Part shown: positions 51,241 to 59,701 of the stretch, in pieces | Numbering within the stretch: position 1 is the first letter of the stretch | Layout: each line of letters begins with the position of its first letter | From: a virus | DNA: 64,000 bases | IMG/VR virus record: IMGVR_UViG_3300042879_006196 | Location: 62,001 to 126,000 of that record | Reading direction: 5' to 3' (one strand) | Translations under genes and position numbers: made by a program | Notes under the pieces: generated by a model | The model's database searches: none | Seen by the model: the letters and a program-made list of their open reading frames with translations, nothing else | What the model was told of the DNA's origin: nothing

Positions 51241-52152
51241 ATGAGAGGAGACTTATTAAATTCAGAATATCAAAATAGACTCGAAGAAGCGGTAATCAGT
51301 TACCAAGACATAGTTAGCAAAGGCAATTCTAATGAGATAGAACTTGCCTACAAGAGTATTGTTGCTCTTTACAACCCTTTAGATTTTTATCATGAGTGGT
51401 ATGATAAATATAAATACTTATTTGATTCACAAGAAGATTTTGTTGCAGATTACCTTAGGGTTTTTGCAACAGTCTTGCTTGGTTGGAAGCCAAGAGGTGA
51501 AAGAGCTAAATCTCGTTATGAGGGTAGCGGAGAATTTAAAAATTATTTCATTGGCTCACTTTATCACAATTATATTAACCTAGTCAAATCTGACCAAGCA
51601 GCCAAAAGAAATCTAACTAAACAATGTCCAATTTGTAAAGATTGGGTCAATCCAATTTCCACACATTTAATCACATGTCACTCAAATTTATTGTGGGAAT
51701 GTTTAGATGAAATGGGTATTGATTTGGAGTTGTCAACTACTTGCCCGCTATGCACAAATTTCAAAATTGCTAAATCAAACAATGATCGCACAAAAATTAC
51801 ACAGTTATTAAAAGCTCATTTTATTTCTAAACACACTTCTTTGCTTTTCAATAAGTTCAATGAGCTTTATCCAGATATTTCGACTATTGCACCTAAAGTT
51901 TCGTCCGTTTATTTAGAAGATAATAATGAAGAGCTAGATGTCTACGAATTAACTGAATCCAAAGACAGTTTGATAAATAAATTAATGTTACTTGATTTGG
52001 ATGAAGTTCAAAAAAGCATTATTGATCAAATATTGAATGGTGACACTAATTTAGTATATAAAGCAGATAAATATAAATGTACAAAAGACGAGTGGGATCA
52101 TGCAATGGAAAACTTGAAGGAGACTATAAGCATTTATGGATACGAACAATGA
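51241..52152 (+). CDS. Zinc-finger protein, possible sigma-like regulator
   Basis: 303 aa from ATG 51241, AAGGA 6 nt upstream. Residues about 60-118 (FVADYLRVFATVLLGWKPRG, then FKNYFIGSLYHNYINLVKSD) look like sigma region 2 helices. Two Cys/His zinc fingers follow (CPICKDWVNPISTHLITCH and CPLCTN...HFISKH). The C-terminal LDLDEVQKSIIDQILNG then CTKDEWDHAME could be a region-4-like HTH. Weak resemblance only; a DNA-binding regulator is the safe reading. Confidence 0.4.
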   Translation: MRGDLLNSEYQNRLEEAVISYQDIVSKGNSNEIELAYKSIVALYNPLDFYHEWYDKYKYLFDSQEDFVADYLRVFATVLLGWKPRGERAKSRYEGSGEFKNYFIGSLYHNYINLVKSDQAAKRNLTKQCPICKDWVNPISTHLITCHSNLLWECLDEMGIDLELSTTCPLCTNFKIAKSNNDRTKITQLLKAHFISKHTSLLFNKFNELYPDISTIAPKVSSVYLEDNNEELDVYELTESKDSLINKLMLLDLDEVQKSIIDQILNGDTNLVYKADKYKCTKDEWDHAMENLKETISIYGYEQ

Positions 52153-52531
52153 AAAAGAAATTTTGATTGAAAACAACAGTGAAGTTAATGAAAAATTTAT
52201 CTTTGCCGATGACGCTTTTACATTAAGAGTTAGAGGTGGTGTCTATGACCCTGAAAAACCTAGCAAAAAACCGACAGACCCTGTGGCATTATCAAGAGCA
52301 ATATTGCACGTATTGCGAAAAAATGAATACGTTAAAGTCGAGTCTGTCGGTCCTAATGCTTTGGTGATTGCTATGAAAGCGTTTATACTTGCTGCTAACG
52401 AAGTGGAAAGTAGAACAAACGGTGCAGTTTTGGTTTGCAGGCAAGCAGAATATGAAGCAATCGTGAATAATAAAAAAACAAAAGGTGTATGCACAAGAAT
52501 CTTCGGGATACCAATAAAATACACCCTATAG
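52136..52531 (+). CDS. SpoVS-like (Alba-superfamily) protein
   Basis: 131 aa. After an acidic 25-residue extension, LRVRGGVYD, DPVALSRAILHVLRKNEYVK, VESVGPNALVIAMKAFILAA, and NGAVLVCRQAEYEAIVNNKK align well with SpoVS, ending ...GIPIKY. SpoVS is a small protein of sporulating and some other bacteria with an Alba-like fold and proposed nucleic-acid or regulatory binding. Unusual in phages. Overlaps neighbours on both sides. Confidence 0.7.
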   Translation: MDTNNEKEILIENNSEVNEKFIFADDAFTLRVRGGVYDPEKPSKKPTDPVALSRAILHVLRKNEYVKVESVGPNALVIAMKAFILAANEVESRTNGAVLVCRQAEYEAIVNNKKTKGVCTRIFGIPIKYTL

Positions 52532-52881
52532 TTTTACGAGTTTTACGAAATTTTCCTGATTTTTTTGCAGGAAAAACAGAGGAAAAAACAGAGGAAAATT
52601 TGCCTGTTTTAGATCGCGAAAATGTGCAAAAATTAATTGAAAAAAGGGTAAAAATGATAGGCGCTTTTGTCCCTTTTCGAGAAAATAAGATAAGAAAGAG
52701 ACTTCTGGTTTTTATCAAAAAAAACCGCAGGGCTCTTATAAATGAACAAACTTGCTGCAGGCTCATAAAGCAATTTACGCCAGCAGCTTTTTTGTTCTGC
52801 GAAGTTTGTGAACATGAACATGAAACCATAAATTGGGACGCTTGTAAAATGTGCGGAACTTTTAATAATTACATAATTTAA
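52489..52881 (+). CDS. Hypothetical zinc-binding protein
   Basis: 130 aa from ATG 52489 (overlapping the SpoVS-like gene by 43 nt) or shorter from ATG 52654. The C-terminus has CEVCEHEHETINWDACKMCG, two CxxC pairs forming a zinc ribbon. The N-terminal half is charged with Glu/Thr repeats (KTEEKTEENLP). The start is uncertain. Function unknown. Confidence 0.4.
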   Translation: MHKNLRDTNKIHPIVLRVLRNFPDFFAGKTEEKTEENLPVLDRENVQKLIEKRVKMIGAFVPFRENKIRKRLLVFIKKNRRALINEQTCCRLIKQFTPAAFLFCEVCEHEHETINWDACKMCGTFNNYII

Positions 52882-52913
52882 GCTCAATTTAATGAGTATA
52901 TATAGTATATAAA

Positions 52914-52979
52914 ATGAAAAAAATAGACCTGATTCGTGATACTGTTAATATTCATTTTGGAGCAAAAGTGAGAAAATAA
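52914..52979 (+). CDS. 21-aa leader ORF before nrdB
   Basis: ATG 52914 to TAA 52979, one base before the nrdB ATG. GTATATAAA directly precedes the ATG, so it would be leaderless. MKKIDLIRDTVNIHFGAKVR is not obviously functional. It may exist to deliver ribosomes to nrdB, which lacks a clear SD. Confidence 0.4.
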   Translation: MKKIDLIRDTVNIHFGAKVRK

Positions 52980-52980
52980 A

Positions 52981-53955
52981 ATGCTATTTGAAGAACAATT
53001 ATCAAGAAAACCTAATCTATATCCTTGGACACAGGGATTTATCGACGTTATGGAAGAAGGACACTGGACAGCCAAAGAATTCAATTTTCAAAGCGACTTG
53101 CATGATTATAAAATCACATTCAATGATGAAGAAAGAGAAGTGATCAAAAATACTCTTTCAGCTATTGCACAAATTGAAGTAGCTGTTAAAAAGTTTTGGT
53201 CAAAAGTTGGAGATAATTTTCCACACCCAAGCATTAATGATTTGGGAGTGGTAATGAGTCATGTGGAAGTAATTCACAACATTGCTTACGAAAAACTCTT
53301 AAATGTATTAAATTTAGATGATGTGTTTGAAGAAAATCTCAAGCTTGACATCATCAAGGGCAGAGTTAAATATTTACGAAAGTACACACATAGATATTAT
53401 GAAAATTCTAAAAAACAATATCTTTATGCATTAGTGCTTTTTACTCTTTTTGTAGAAAATGTTTCATTGTTTTCTCAATTTTATGTTATCAATTGGTTTA
53501 ACAGACACAAAAATGTTTTGAAAGATACTGCACAGCAAGTGGCATATACTGCCAAAGAAGAGACTGTACATGCTTTGGTAGGTATTAAGCTCATCAATAC
53601 AGTTAGAAATGAGTATCCTGAATTATTTGACCAGGAGTTTGAACAAAAAATCTTGTCAGAAACTGTTGAGGCTTTCGAGTGCGAAGCTAAAATTATTGAT
53701 TGGATTTTAGGTGATTATTCTGGTGAAAAACTATCTACCAATCATTTGAAAGAATTTGTCAAGGACAGATTGAATCAATCACTAGCTGCTATTGGGTTCA
53801 AAGAAGTTTTTGAAGACATAAATAAAGAGATTTTAGCGGAGACAGAATGGTTTAACGAAGATGTGCTCGGTAATACCAACACAGACTTTTTCTATGCTCG
53901 TCCAGTAAATTACTCTAAAGGAAACAAGAGCTATGACTCAGAGGAGCTTTTTTAA
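52981..53955 (+). CDS. nrdB: Class I ribonucleotide reductase beta subunit
   Basis: 324 aa, usual length. Di-iron ligands and radical site: EVIHNIAYEKL (E-x2-H-x3-Y, the Tyr being the radical residue), FVENVSLFSQF (Glu) and AKEETVHALVG (E-x2-H). It generates the tyrosyl radical for NrdA. Stop overlaps the nrdA ATG (TAATG). Confidence 0.95.
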   Translation: MLFEEQLSRKPNLYPWTQGFIDVMEEGHWTAKEFNFQSDLHDYKITFNDEEREVIKNTLSAIAQIEVAVKKFWSKVGDNFPHPSINDLGVVMSHVEVIHNIAYEKLLNVLNLDDVFEENLKLDIIKGRVKYLRKYTHRYYENSKKQYLYALVLFTLFVENVSLFSQFYVINWFNRHKNVLKDTAQQVAYTAKEETVHALVGIKLINTVRNEYPELFDQEFEQKILSETVEAFECEAKIIDWILGDYSGEKLSTNHLKEFVKDRLNQSLAAIGFKEVFEDINKEILAETEWFNEDVLGNTNTDFFYARPVNYSKGNKSYDSEELF

Positions 53956-55604
53956 TGAAGAATATTGAATGGCTTAATGAAGATTCCCGCACGTTTCTTG
54001 CCAGAGGGTATTTAAGAGAGGGCGTAGAACCTGAAGATCGTATCAAAGCTATTGTTGAGACTGCCAGTAAATATCTTTATAAAATTGAAGATTTCAAAGA
54101 AAAATTTGAAGATTACTTAGCTAGGGGTTTTTATTCTTTGGCTTCTCCAGTTTGGAGTAATTATGGAGAGTCCAGAGGTTTACCAATCAGTTGCAATGGT
54201 CAATACATTGATGACTCTATGGACGACATTCTTTATTGTAATGGAGAAACTGGAATGATGACAAAACATGGCGCTGGCACTTCTGCTTATTTTGGAGCTT
54301 TGAGGGGTCGTGGAAGTGATATTTCTGCTGGAGGTAAATCATTTGGATCAGTGCATTTCATGCAAATGTATGATACGACAACAAGAATTGTAAGTCAATC
54401 TAATGTTAGAAGAGGTTCGTTTGCGGCTTATTATCCAATTGAAGGTCCAGATATTCTTGAATTTTTAGAAATTAGAGAAAATGGAAACGCAATTCAAGAC
54501 ATGAGCATTGGAGTCACCATCACTGATGAATGGATGAAAGCCATGAAAGATGGAGATAAAGACAAAAGAAAACTTTGGGCTAGAGTTATTAAAAAACGCT
54601 TTGAAACTGGCTATCCATATATCTTTTGGACTGATACAGTGAACAAAAACGCACCTCTTTGGTATAGAGACAAAGGTATGAAAATTCATGCGTCTAATCT
54701 CTGTTCTGAAATTTGCTTACCATCTGATGTTGAGAACTCTTTTGTGTGTGATCTTTCATCTATGAATTTGCTAAACTTTGAGAAATGGAAGGATACAGAT
54801 GCTGTAGAAATTCTCACTTATTTCCTTGATGCTATTATGGAAGAGTACATAGAAAAAACAAAAGATTTACCTTTCATGAAAAAAGCTCACAATTTTGCAA
54901 AAAATCATAGAGCTTTAGGACTTGGTGGTTTGGGTTGGCATTCATATTTACAATCCAAGATGATTGCATTTGAATCCACAGAAGCAAAAATTAAAAACAC
55001 TCAAATTTGGAAGTTGATCGAAGAAAAAACTATTTTAGCTTCTAAGAAAATGGCAGAACTATATGGAGAACCAGCTGTTCTTAAGGGCTACGGTATGCGA
55101 AACTCCACATTAGTTGCAGTTGCGCCTACCACTTCATCTTCTTTCATATTAGGGCAAGTGTCTCCAAGCATTGAGCCACTTAATTCAAACTATTTTGTTA
55201 AAGACTTAGCTAAAGGAAAATTTACATACAAGAATCCTTTCCTTAAAGAAGTGCTTGCGAAGTATGACAAAGATGATTCAGCAACTTGGAAAACTATTAT
55301 GGTGCATGGTGGTTCTGTTCAACATCTTGATTTCTTAACTGAAAATGAAAAAATGGTATTCAAGACTTTTGGAGAAATTTCACAAAAAGAAATTGTAATC
55401 CAAGCGGCGGCTAGACAAAAGTATATTGATCAAAGTCAAAGCTTAAACTTAATGATTCATCCTGACACTTCTCTCAAAGATGTTAATGAATTAATGATTT
55501 TTGCTTGGGAATCAGGAATAAAAACATTGTATTACCAAAGAGGGACTAATCCAAGTCAAGAATTGGCGAGAAATTTATTAAACTGTGTTAGCTGTGAAGC
55601 GTAA
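53955..55604 (+). CDS. nrdA: Class I ribonucleotide reductase alpha subunit, short form
   Basis: 549 aa against about 750 for typical NrdA: the sequence starts near WLNEDSRTFLARGYL, so the N-terminal ATP-cone is absent and dATP feedback is probably lost. Active-site parts are present: ASPVWSNYG, SCNGQYIDD, NLCSEICLP (Cys/Glu), TLYYQRGTN (radical-transfer Tyr pair) and the C-terminal CVSCEA redox pair. It makes deoxynucleotides for replication. Clamp and polymerase genes follow. Confidence 0.93.
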   Translation: MKNIEWLNEDSRTFLARGYLREGVEPEDRIKAIVETASKYLYKIEDFKEKFEDYLARGFYSLASPVWSNYGESRGLPISCNGQYIDDSMDDILYCNGETGMMTKHGAGTSAYFGALRGRGSDISAGGKSFGSVHFMQMYDTTTRIVSQSNVRRGSFAAYYPIEGPDILEFLEIRENGNAIQDMSIGVTITDEWMKAMKDGDKDKRKLWARVIKKRFETGYPYIFWTDTVNKNAPLWYRDKGMKIHASNLCSEICLPSDVENSFVCDLSSMNLLNFEKWKDTDAVEILTYFLDAIMEEYIEKTKDLPFMKKAHNFAKNHRALGLGGLGWHSYLQSKMIAFESTEAKIKNTQIWKLIEEKTILASKKMAELYGEPAVLKGYGMRNSTLVAVAPTTSSSFILGQVSPSIEPLNSNYFVKDLAKGKFTYKNPFLKEVLAKYDKDDSATWKTIMVHGGSVQHLDFLTENEKMVFKTFGEISQKEIVIQAAARQKYIDQSQSLNLMIHPDTSLKDVNELMIFAWESGIKTLYYQRGTNPSQELARNLLNCVSCEA

Positions 55605-55612
55605 GAGGAATT

Positions 55613-56017
55613 ATGAATAATGAATATGTTGAAAGAGTGGTAAAAATATTAGATGCAGAAGTAAAACAGGATTTAGGAGATAATGAAAATCCAAAATTCA
55701 AGCAATCTTTAGTTCTATTACTTCAAGATATTGAAAATAATGAAGTTTTCAAAACAATTCTTCAAGAAGAAGATATCAGAAAAATTGTAAGAATTAACTC
55801 TCCACTCACCAGCAAGCAACTCATTGATCTTTGTATTTTGCTAAGACAAAGAGAGGAACCATTAAGATTGATGGTTCCTCAGTCATCTTTTGAAATTTCA
55901 GCAGATGACATTTTAAAAAATACTCAACCTCCTAAAAAAAATAGAAGACGTAAAAGAAATTCAAGAAATAGAAAAAAAATCTATCAATCAAACGATAATA
56001 ATCGTAAAATAAATTGA
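55613..56017 (+). CDS. Hypothetical protein with a basic tail
   Basis: 134 aa, SD AGAGGA. Helical N-terminal 100 residues, then a Lys/Arg/Asn-rich tail (KKNRRRKRNSRNRKK) that should bind nucleic acid. Stop overlaps the next ATG (TGATG). No family recognised. Confidence 0.6.
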   Translation: MNNEYVERVVKILDAEVKQDLGDNENPKFKQSLVLLLQDIENNEVFKTILQEEDIRKIVRINSPLTSKQLIDLCILLRQREEPLRLMVPQSSFEISADDILKNTQPPKKNRRRKRNSRNRKKIYQSNDNNRKIN

Positions 56018-56472
56018 TGGATAATTACATTGAATTAGCACTAAGAACCGAACCTACAACAGAACAATATGAAGAAATTCTGAAGCGCGTAGGTAATCCA
56101 GAAATCATTCGACTTTTACATGCTTTTATGGGTCTCAGCACTGAAGCAGGAGAAATTGTAGATGCACTTAAAAAGCACATATTTTACGGAAAAAATTTAG
56201 ATTTAATTAATATTGCTGAGGAACTTGGAGATTGTGAATGGTACGAAGCAATTGCAGTAGATGCTTTATCTAAGCTACTTAATCGCGAACCAAAAGATCT
56301 CGAAAACACAATCAAGGAAATTAACATCAAGAAATTGCAAGAGCGATATCCTGAGAAATTTTCTGAACAAAGTGCCATACACAGGAATATTGATGCAGAA
56401 AGAGACATTTTAGGTGCTGTTGAAGATCCTAAAAAAATGATCAGATATGGCTCAGGAGAAGCAAATGCCTAA
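56017..56472 (+). CDS. mazG: MazG-like nucleotide pyrophosphohydrolase
   Basis: 151 aa from ATG 56017. LSTEAGEIVDALKKHIFYGK then INIAEELGDCEWYEAIA gives the E-x2-E ... E-x2-D metal-binding pattern of the MazG superfamily. Phage MazG proteins hydrolyse (d)NTPs or alarmones and are thought to adjust nucleotide pools. Placed after ribonucleotide reductase. Confidence 0.8.
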   Translation: MDNYIELALRTEPTTEQYEEILKRVGNPEIIRLLHAFMGLSTEAGEIVDALKKHIFYGKNLDLINIAEELGDCEWYEAIAVDALSKLLNREPKDLENTIKEINIKKLQERYPEKFSEQSAIHRNIDAERDILGAVEDPKKMIRYGSGEANA

Positions 56473-56938
56473 GACTATCCACTACACAGAATCTAAAGAG
56501 CTGAAAGAATTAGCCAAAAAACTGCGTGGAGCGTATGTAAATGTTATTGGGTATGTTGATTTAGAAAAAATATTTTTTGCTTTTAAGGGTGGTGATGTAA
56601 ATGATGATTTTCAATACGAAGTGCTAGGGCTAAAAAATGAATGGGTAAAACACACCTCTAGTAAAGGCGACGAACCAAAAGTATACTGTATTGCTTTTGC
56701 ATTTGATGCCTATCAACAAGCTTTAGGTTCACAGCTTGAATGGATTTTGTTAGAAGCTTTATATTCTTGTCATCCACTTATGGATGGAAAATTAAGAAGA
56801 AAAGATGTTCATCAATACTCAAGATTTTTAAAAACTCTTGAAGATCTGGGAGAAAGTTTTACATGGAGAGCAAACAATCACTTGCCTTCTTTACTTGGTG
56901 ATGAAACCATTGTATTTGCATTAGAGGAAGATGAATGA
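56465..56938 (+). CDS. Putative phage metallopeptidase-like protein, active site lost
   Basis: 157 aa from ATG 56465, chosen for its SD (AGGAG). The plan (IGYVDLEKIFFAFKG early, then YCIAFAFDAYQQ, then QLEWILLEALYSCHP, then RKDVHQYSRFLKTLEDLG) resembles phage putative metallopeptidases, but the HELCH motif expected in QLEWILLEALYSC is absent. Likely a non-catalytic relative. Function unknown. Confidence 0.4.
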   Translation: MPKTIHYTESKELKELAKKLRGAYVNVIGYVDLEKIFFAFKGGDVNDDFQYEVLGLKNEWVKHTSSKGDEPKVYCIAFAFDAYQQALGSQLEWILLEALYSCHPLMDGKLRRKDVHQYSRFLKTLEDLGESFTWRANNHLPSLLGDETIVFALEEDE

Positions 56939-57912
56939 GCTTATATAATAAATATAGACCAAATACTTTTGAGAATTTAATACAATCTAAATTTAATAAA
57001 GGTTTTACAAAAGATTCTCTCACACATCATGCATACATGTTTTTTGGTTCTCCAGGAACAGGTAAGACTTCAACTTCCAGGCTGTGTATGGCTGAATTTT
57101 TAGATGATAAAGAAAAAAATTTGGCTATAAATGGTACTCATCCAGACTACATTGAGGTAAATTGTGCCGTCAATAATGGTGTAGATGATATCAGGAACAT
57201 AATCTCAGATATTATCAATACAATGCCTGTGCAAAGCAAATACAAATTTATCACATTTGATGAATGCCACATGCTTACTACACAATCTCAAAATGCATTG
57301 TTAAAAACTGTAGAAGAGCCGCCTAAGCATGTTAAGTTTTTTTTCTGCACTACAGAAGTTAATAAAGTTCTTCCTGCAATCAGATCAAGATGTCAACTTG
57401 TTCCATTTATTAAGTTGAATGAAAAATCTCTAATAAAAATTTTAGAAAATATATGTAAAGGAGAGAATTTCAGCTATAATCAAGAGTGCCTTAAGCTAAT
57501 TTCAAGTTGTGCTGATGGCTCTGCAAGATCTGCAATCAATTTGTTAGAGCAATGTTGCTCTGTTCTCAATGATGAAGATGCTGTGGCTCAGATCGTCGGC
57601 ACTTCAAGTGAAAGCAATTTTTTCAATCTTACAAAATTCATTTGTAACAAAAATAAAAATCAAAGTTTAATTCTATTGGAAGAAATTTTTAATAATTCAA
57701 TTGACCCAGGAAGTTTAATGAATAAGTATGCTGATTTTATAGCTGAACAAATTTTAAACAGAGTGAGTGATCCAGCAAAGTGTGAATTTGAAGGCAAAAA
57801 GCTTTTAATTATTGCAGATTGTGTGACAGAAATATTAAAAGATTTTAAAATTTTGCAAAATATAAAACTTATTTCTAAAATAAACGTATTAAAAGCAATA
57901 GAAAAAATGTAA
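56935..57912 (+). CDS. Clamp-loader ATPase (DnaX/gamma-like)
   Basis: 325 aa. YNKYRPNTFENLIQS, FFGSPGTGKTSTSRLC (Walker A), YKFITFDECHMLTTQSQNAL (Walker B and following helix), LLKTVEEPPKHVKFFFCTTE (sensor 1), IRSRCQLVPF (SRC motif) are all standard. It loads the sliding clamp onto DNA. Overlaps the previous gene by four bases. Confidence 0.92.
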   Translation: MSLYNKYRPNTFENLIQSKFNKGFTKDSLTHHAYMFFGSPGTGKTSTSRLCMAEFLDDKEKNLAINGTHPDYIEVNCAVNNGVDDIRNIISDIINTMPVQSKYKFITFDECHMLTTQSQNALLKTVEEPPKHVKFFFCTTEVNKVLPAIRSRCQLVPFIKLNEKSLIKILENICKGENFSYNQECLKLISSCADGSARSAINLLEQCCSVLNDEDAVAQIVGTSSESNFFNLTKFICNKNKNQSLILLEEIFNNSIDPGSLMNKYADFIAEQILNRVSDPAKCEFEGKKLLIIADCVTEILKDFKILQNIKLISKINVLKAIEKM

Positions 57913-57942
57913 TTCTGCAAATTTATTTGTAAAATTACATAG

Positions 57943-58662
57943 ATGGTTGAAACGGATCTAATTCTTCACGCTCTTGTAGTAAAAGCTAAAAATGGTGACC
58001 AAAGGTCTTTTGATCAAATATTAACAATCCTTGACCCCGATATTAAAAAATTAGCCCACAAATATTACATCGTCGGCAGTGATGAAAACGATGTAATCCA
58101 AGAGTGTAGAATTGGGGTTTGGAAAGCAGTGAAAGATTTTGATGATTCAATGGGCATGACTTTTAAAAACTTCAGTTTGAGTTTGTGTTGCAAGAGGCAT
58201 TTAATCACTGCAATGTCTCATGCAAACACACAAAAATTCAAACTTCAAAATGAAGCTGTATCATTAAGTGCCCCTGTTTCTTTAAATGAAGAAGATGGGA
58301 TTCAAACTTATGCAGATTATATTCCAGATCAAAATTCTGATTTGTTAGAAAATTATATAATTCAAGAAGAATTTGAAACTAATTTAGGGCTTATTTCAGA
58401 CAAACTTACTAAATTAGAAATGTCAATATTTACACAATATGCCTATAATTCTTCTTATAAAGACATTGCAAAAGCACTTGATGTCAAACCAAAAACTGTT
58501 GATAATGCTTTGATGCGAATTCGTAAAAAAAGCGCGGAATCTTACCAAATATATTTGACTTCATTTTCTCAAATTAATATTGGTATAGCTTCGTATATTA
58601 ACTTACATGAAGGCGAAATTATACAAGAATTTATTGGAATCAGCACTTTCACGATGCTTTGA
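57943..58662 (+). CDS. RNA polymerase sigma factor, SigH-like
   Basis: 239 aa. Region 2: LAHKYYIVGSDENDVIQECR then IGVWKAVKDFDDSMGMTFKN and FSLSLCCKRHLITAM closely follow Bacillus SigH (YFLVGADREDIVQEGMIG...). Region 4: LTKLEMSIFTQYAYNSSYKD and IAKALDVKPKTVDNALMRIR. It would redirect host polymerase to phage promoters. TGTAAAAT lies 7 nt before the ATG. The C-terminal 35 residues overlap the clamp gene and may be variable. Confidence 0.88.
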   Translation: MVETDLILHALVVKAKNGDQRSFDQILTILDPDIKKLAHKYYIVGSDENDVIQECRIGVWKAVKDFDDSMGMTFKNFSLSLCCKRHLITAMSHANTQKFKLQNEAVSLSAPVSLNEEDGIQTYADYIPDQNSDLLENYIIQEEFETNLGLISDKLTKLEMSIFTQYAYNSSYKDIAKALDVKPKTVDNALMRIRKKSAESYQIYLTSFSQINIGIASYINLHEGEIIQEFIGISTFTML

Positions 58663-59701
58663 TGCTTGTGAAAAAAAAACTGCTGAATCATTGACACAAT
58701 TCATATTTGAAAATGACAAGCTAATTTTATCAGCTAAGGGCTATTTCACTTATTATGAAGAATGTATAGATTTTATTGAATGCTCTGAAAATGCTATGTT
58801 CACTGTTAAAACAGCAACAATTTTAGAATTCGTTAAACATGTATCCTCAGATTGTGTATTATTGGCTTTTGATGAAGAAAAGAAATCATGTTTAATCTCA
58901 AGTTCTGATAAGAAATCAAAAATAGCTCTGCAAGTGTCAGACACTTCCATAGAAAACAATATTAAATCTGAATATAGTGTCAATTTCAGTTCAGAAAATC
59001 CGCATGAAATTATTTCAAAACTTAATTTTGCTTCTAAGTTTTGCTCAAATAATTTTCAAGACCATCCTTTATCGGCAATTCATTGTGAGATTGACATAAA
59101 CGCATTCAACATCAAAAGCACAAATGGTCCTTCATTTTACTCATCTAGTTTGCCAATTACATCAAGCTCGGCAATGGAGATATTTTTGCCCAAAAAAGCC
59201 CCTGCTATTTTGAAAAATGTTTTTCACGAGCAATTATTCAATAAATGCTCGTTCGATAAACGCTCTGTTTTGTTTGAATCTGACAAATGTAAGCTCACAT
59301 TTTTCGTTGAACAAAGTAATTCAACATTTCCCGACCAAGTTAGGGAATGGATTAAAAAAGATTCTAATGCAAAAATTAAAGCATCAGTTTATGAGTTATC
59401 TAAAACTCTGAAGTTTTTCAATGGTGTATTCAATGAATCATCTGTTAATTTCAACATTAAAGATGGAAAGCTTAATTTAGAATCGAAAGAAAATAATCTA
59501 GCCGCTAAAGAAAACGTGGCAACCGAAGAATGCACAGGTGATGCTACTTCGGCTTACAACTCAAAATACTTCTTGGATTGCTTAGAATCTCTACAATCAT
59601 CTTGGGTAAATCTTGATTTTATAGAAATGAGTGAAAGTTTCTACATTTGTAAACTCACTCACGGTAGCACATTAATATTACTATGTCCAACTATATTTTA
59701 G
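58607..59701 (+). CDS. dnaN: Sliding clamp (DnaN-like)
   Basis: 364 aa, the usual beta-clamp size, between clamp loader and a delta-like gene. FIFENDKLILSAKGYFTYYE, then VKTATILEFVKHVSSDCVLL, and the ending FYICKLTHGSTLILLCPTIF fit the three-domain clamp pattern. Overlaps the sigma gene by 56 nt, the longest overlap in the operon. It tethers DnaE; bacterial clamps are dimers. Confidence 0.75.
   Translation: MKAKLYKNLLESALSRCFDACEKKTAESLTQFIFENDKLILSAKGYFTYYEECIDFIECSENAMFTVKTATILEFVKHVSSDCVLLAFDEEKKSCLISSSDKKSKIALQVSDTSIENNIKSEYSVNFSSENPHEIISKLNFASKFCSNNFQDHPLSAIHCEIDINAFNIKSTNGPSFYSSSLPITSSSAMEIFLPKKAPAILKNVFHEQLFNKCSFDKRSVLFESDKCKLTFFVEQSNSTFPDQVREWIKKDSNAKIKASVYELSKTLKFFNGVFNESSVNFNIKDGKLNLESKENNLAAKENVATEECTGDATSAYNSKYFLDCLESLQSSWVNLDFIEMSESFYICKLTHGSTLILLCPTIF

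Noticed and set aside
52395-52887. Minus-strand frames of 144 and 84 aa
   Set aside because: Shadows of the SpoVS-like and zinc-ribbon genes; no start signals and no strand continuity with neighbours.
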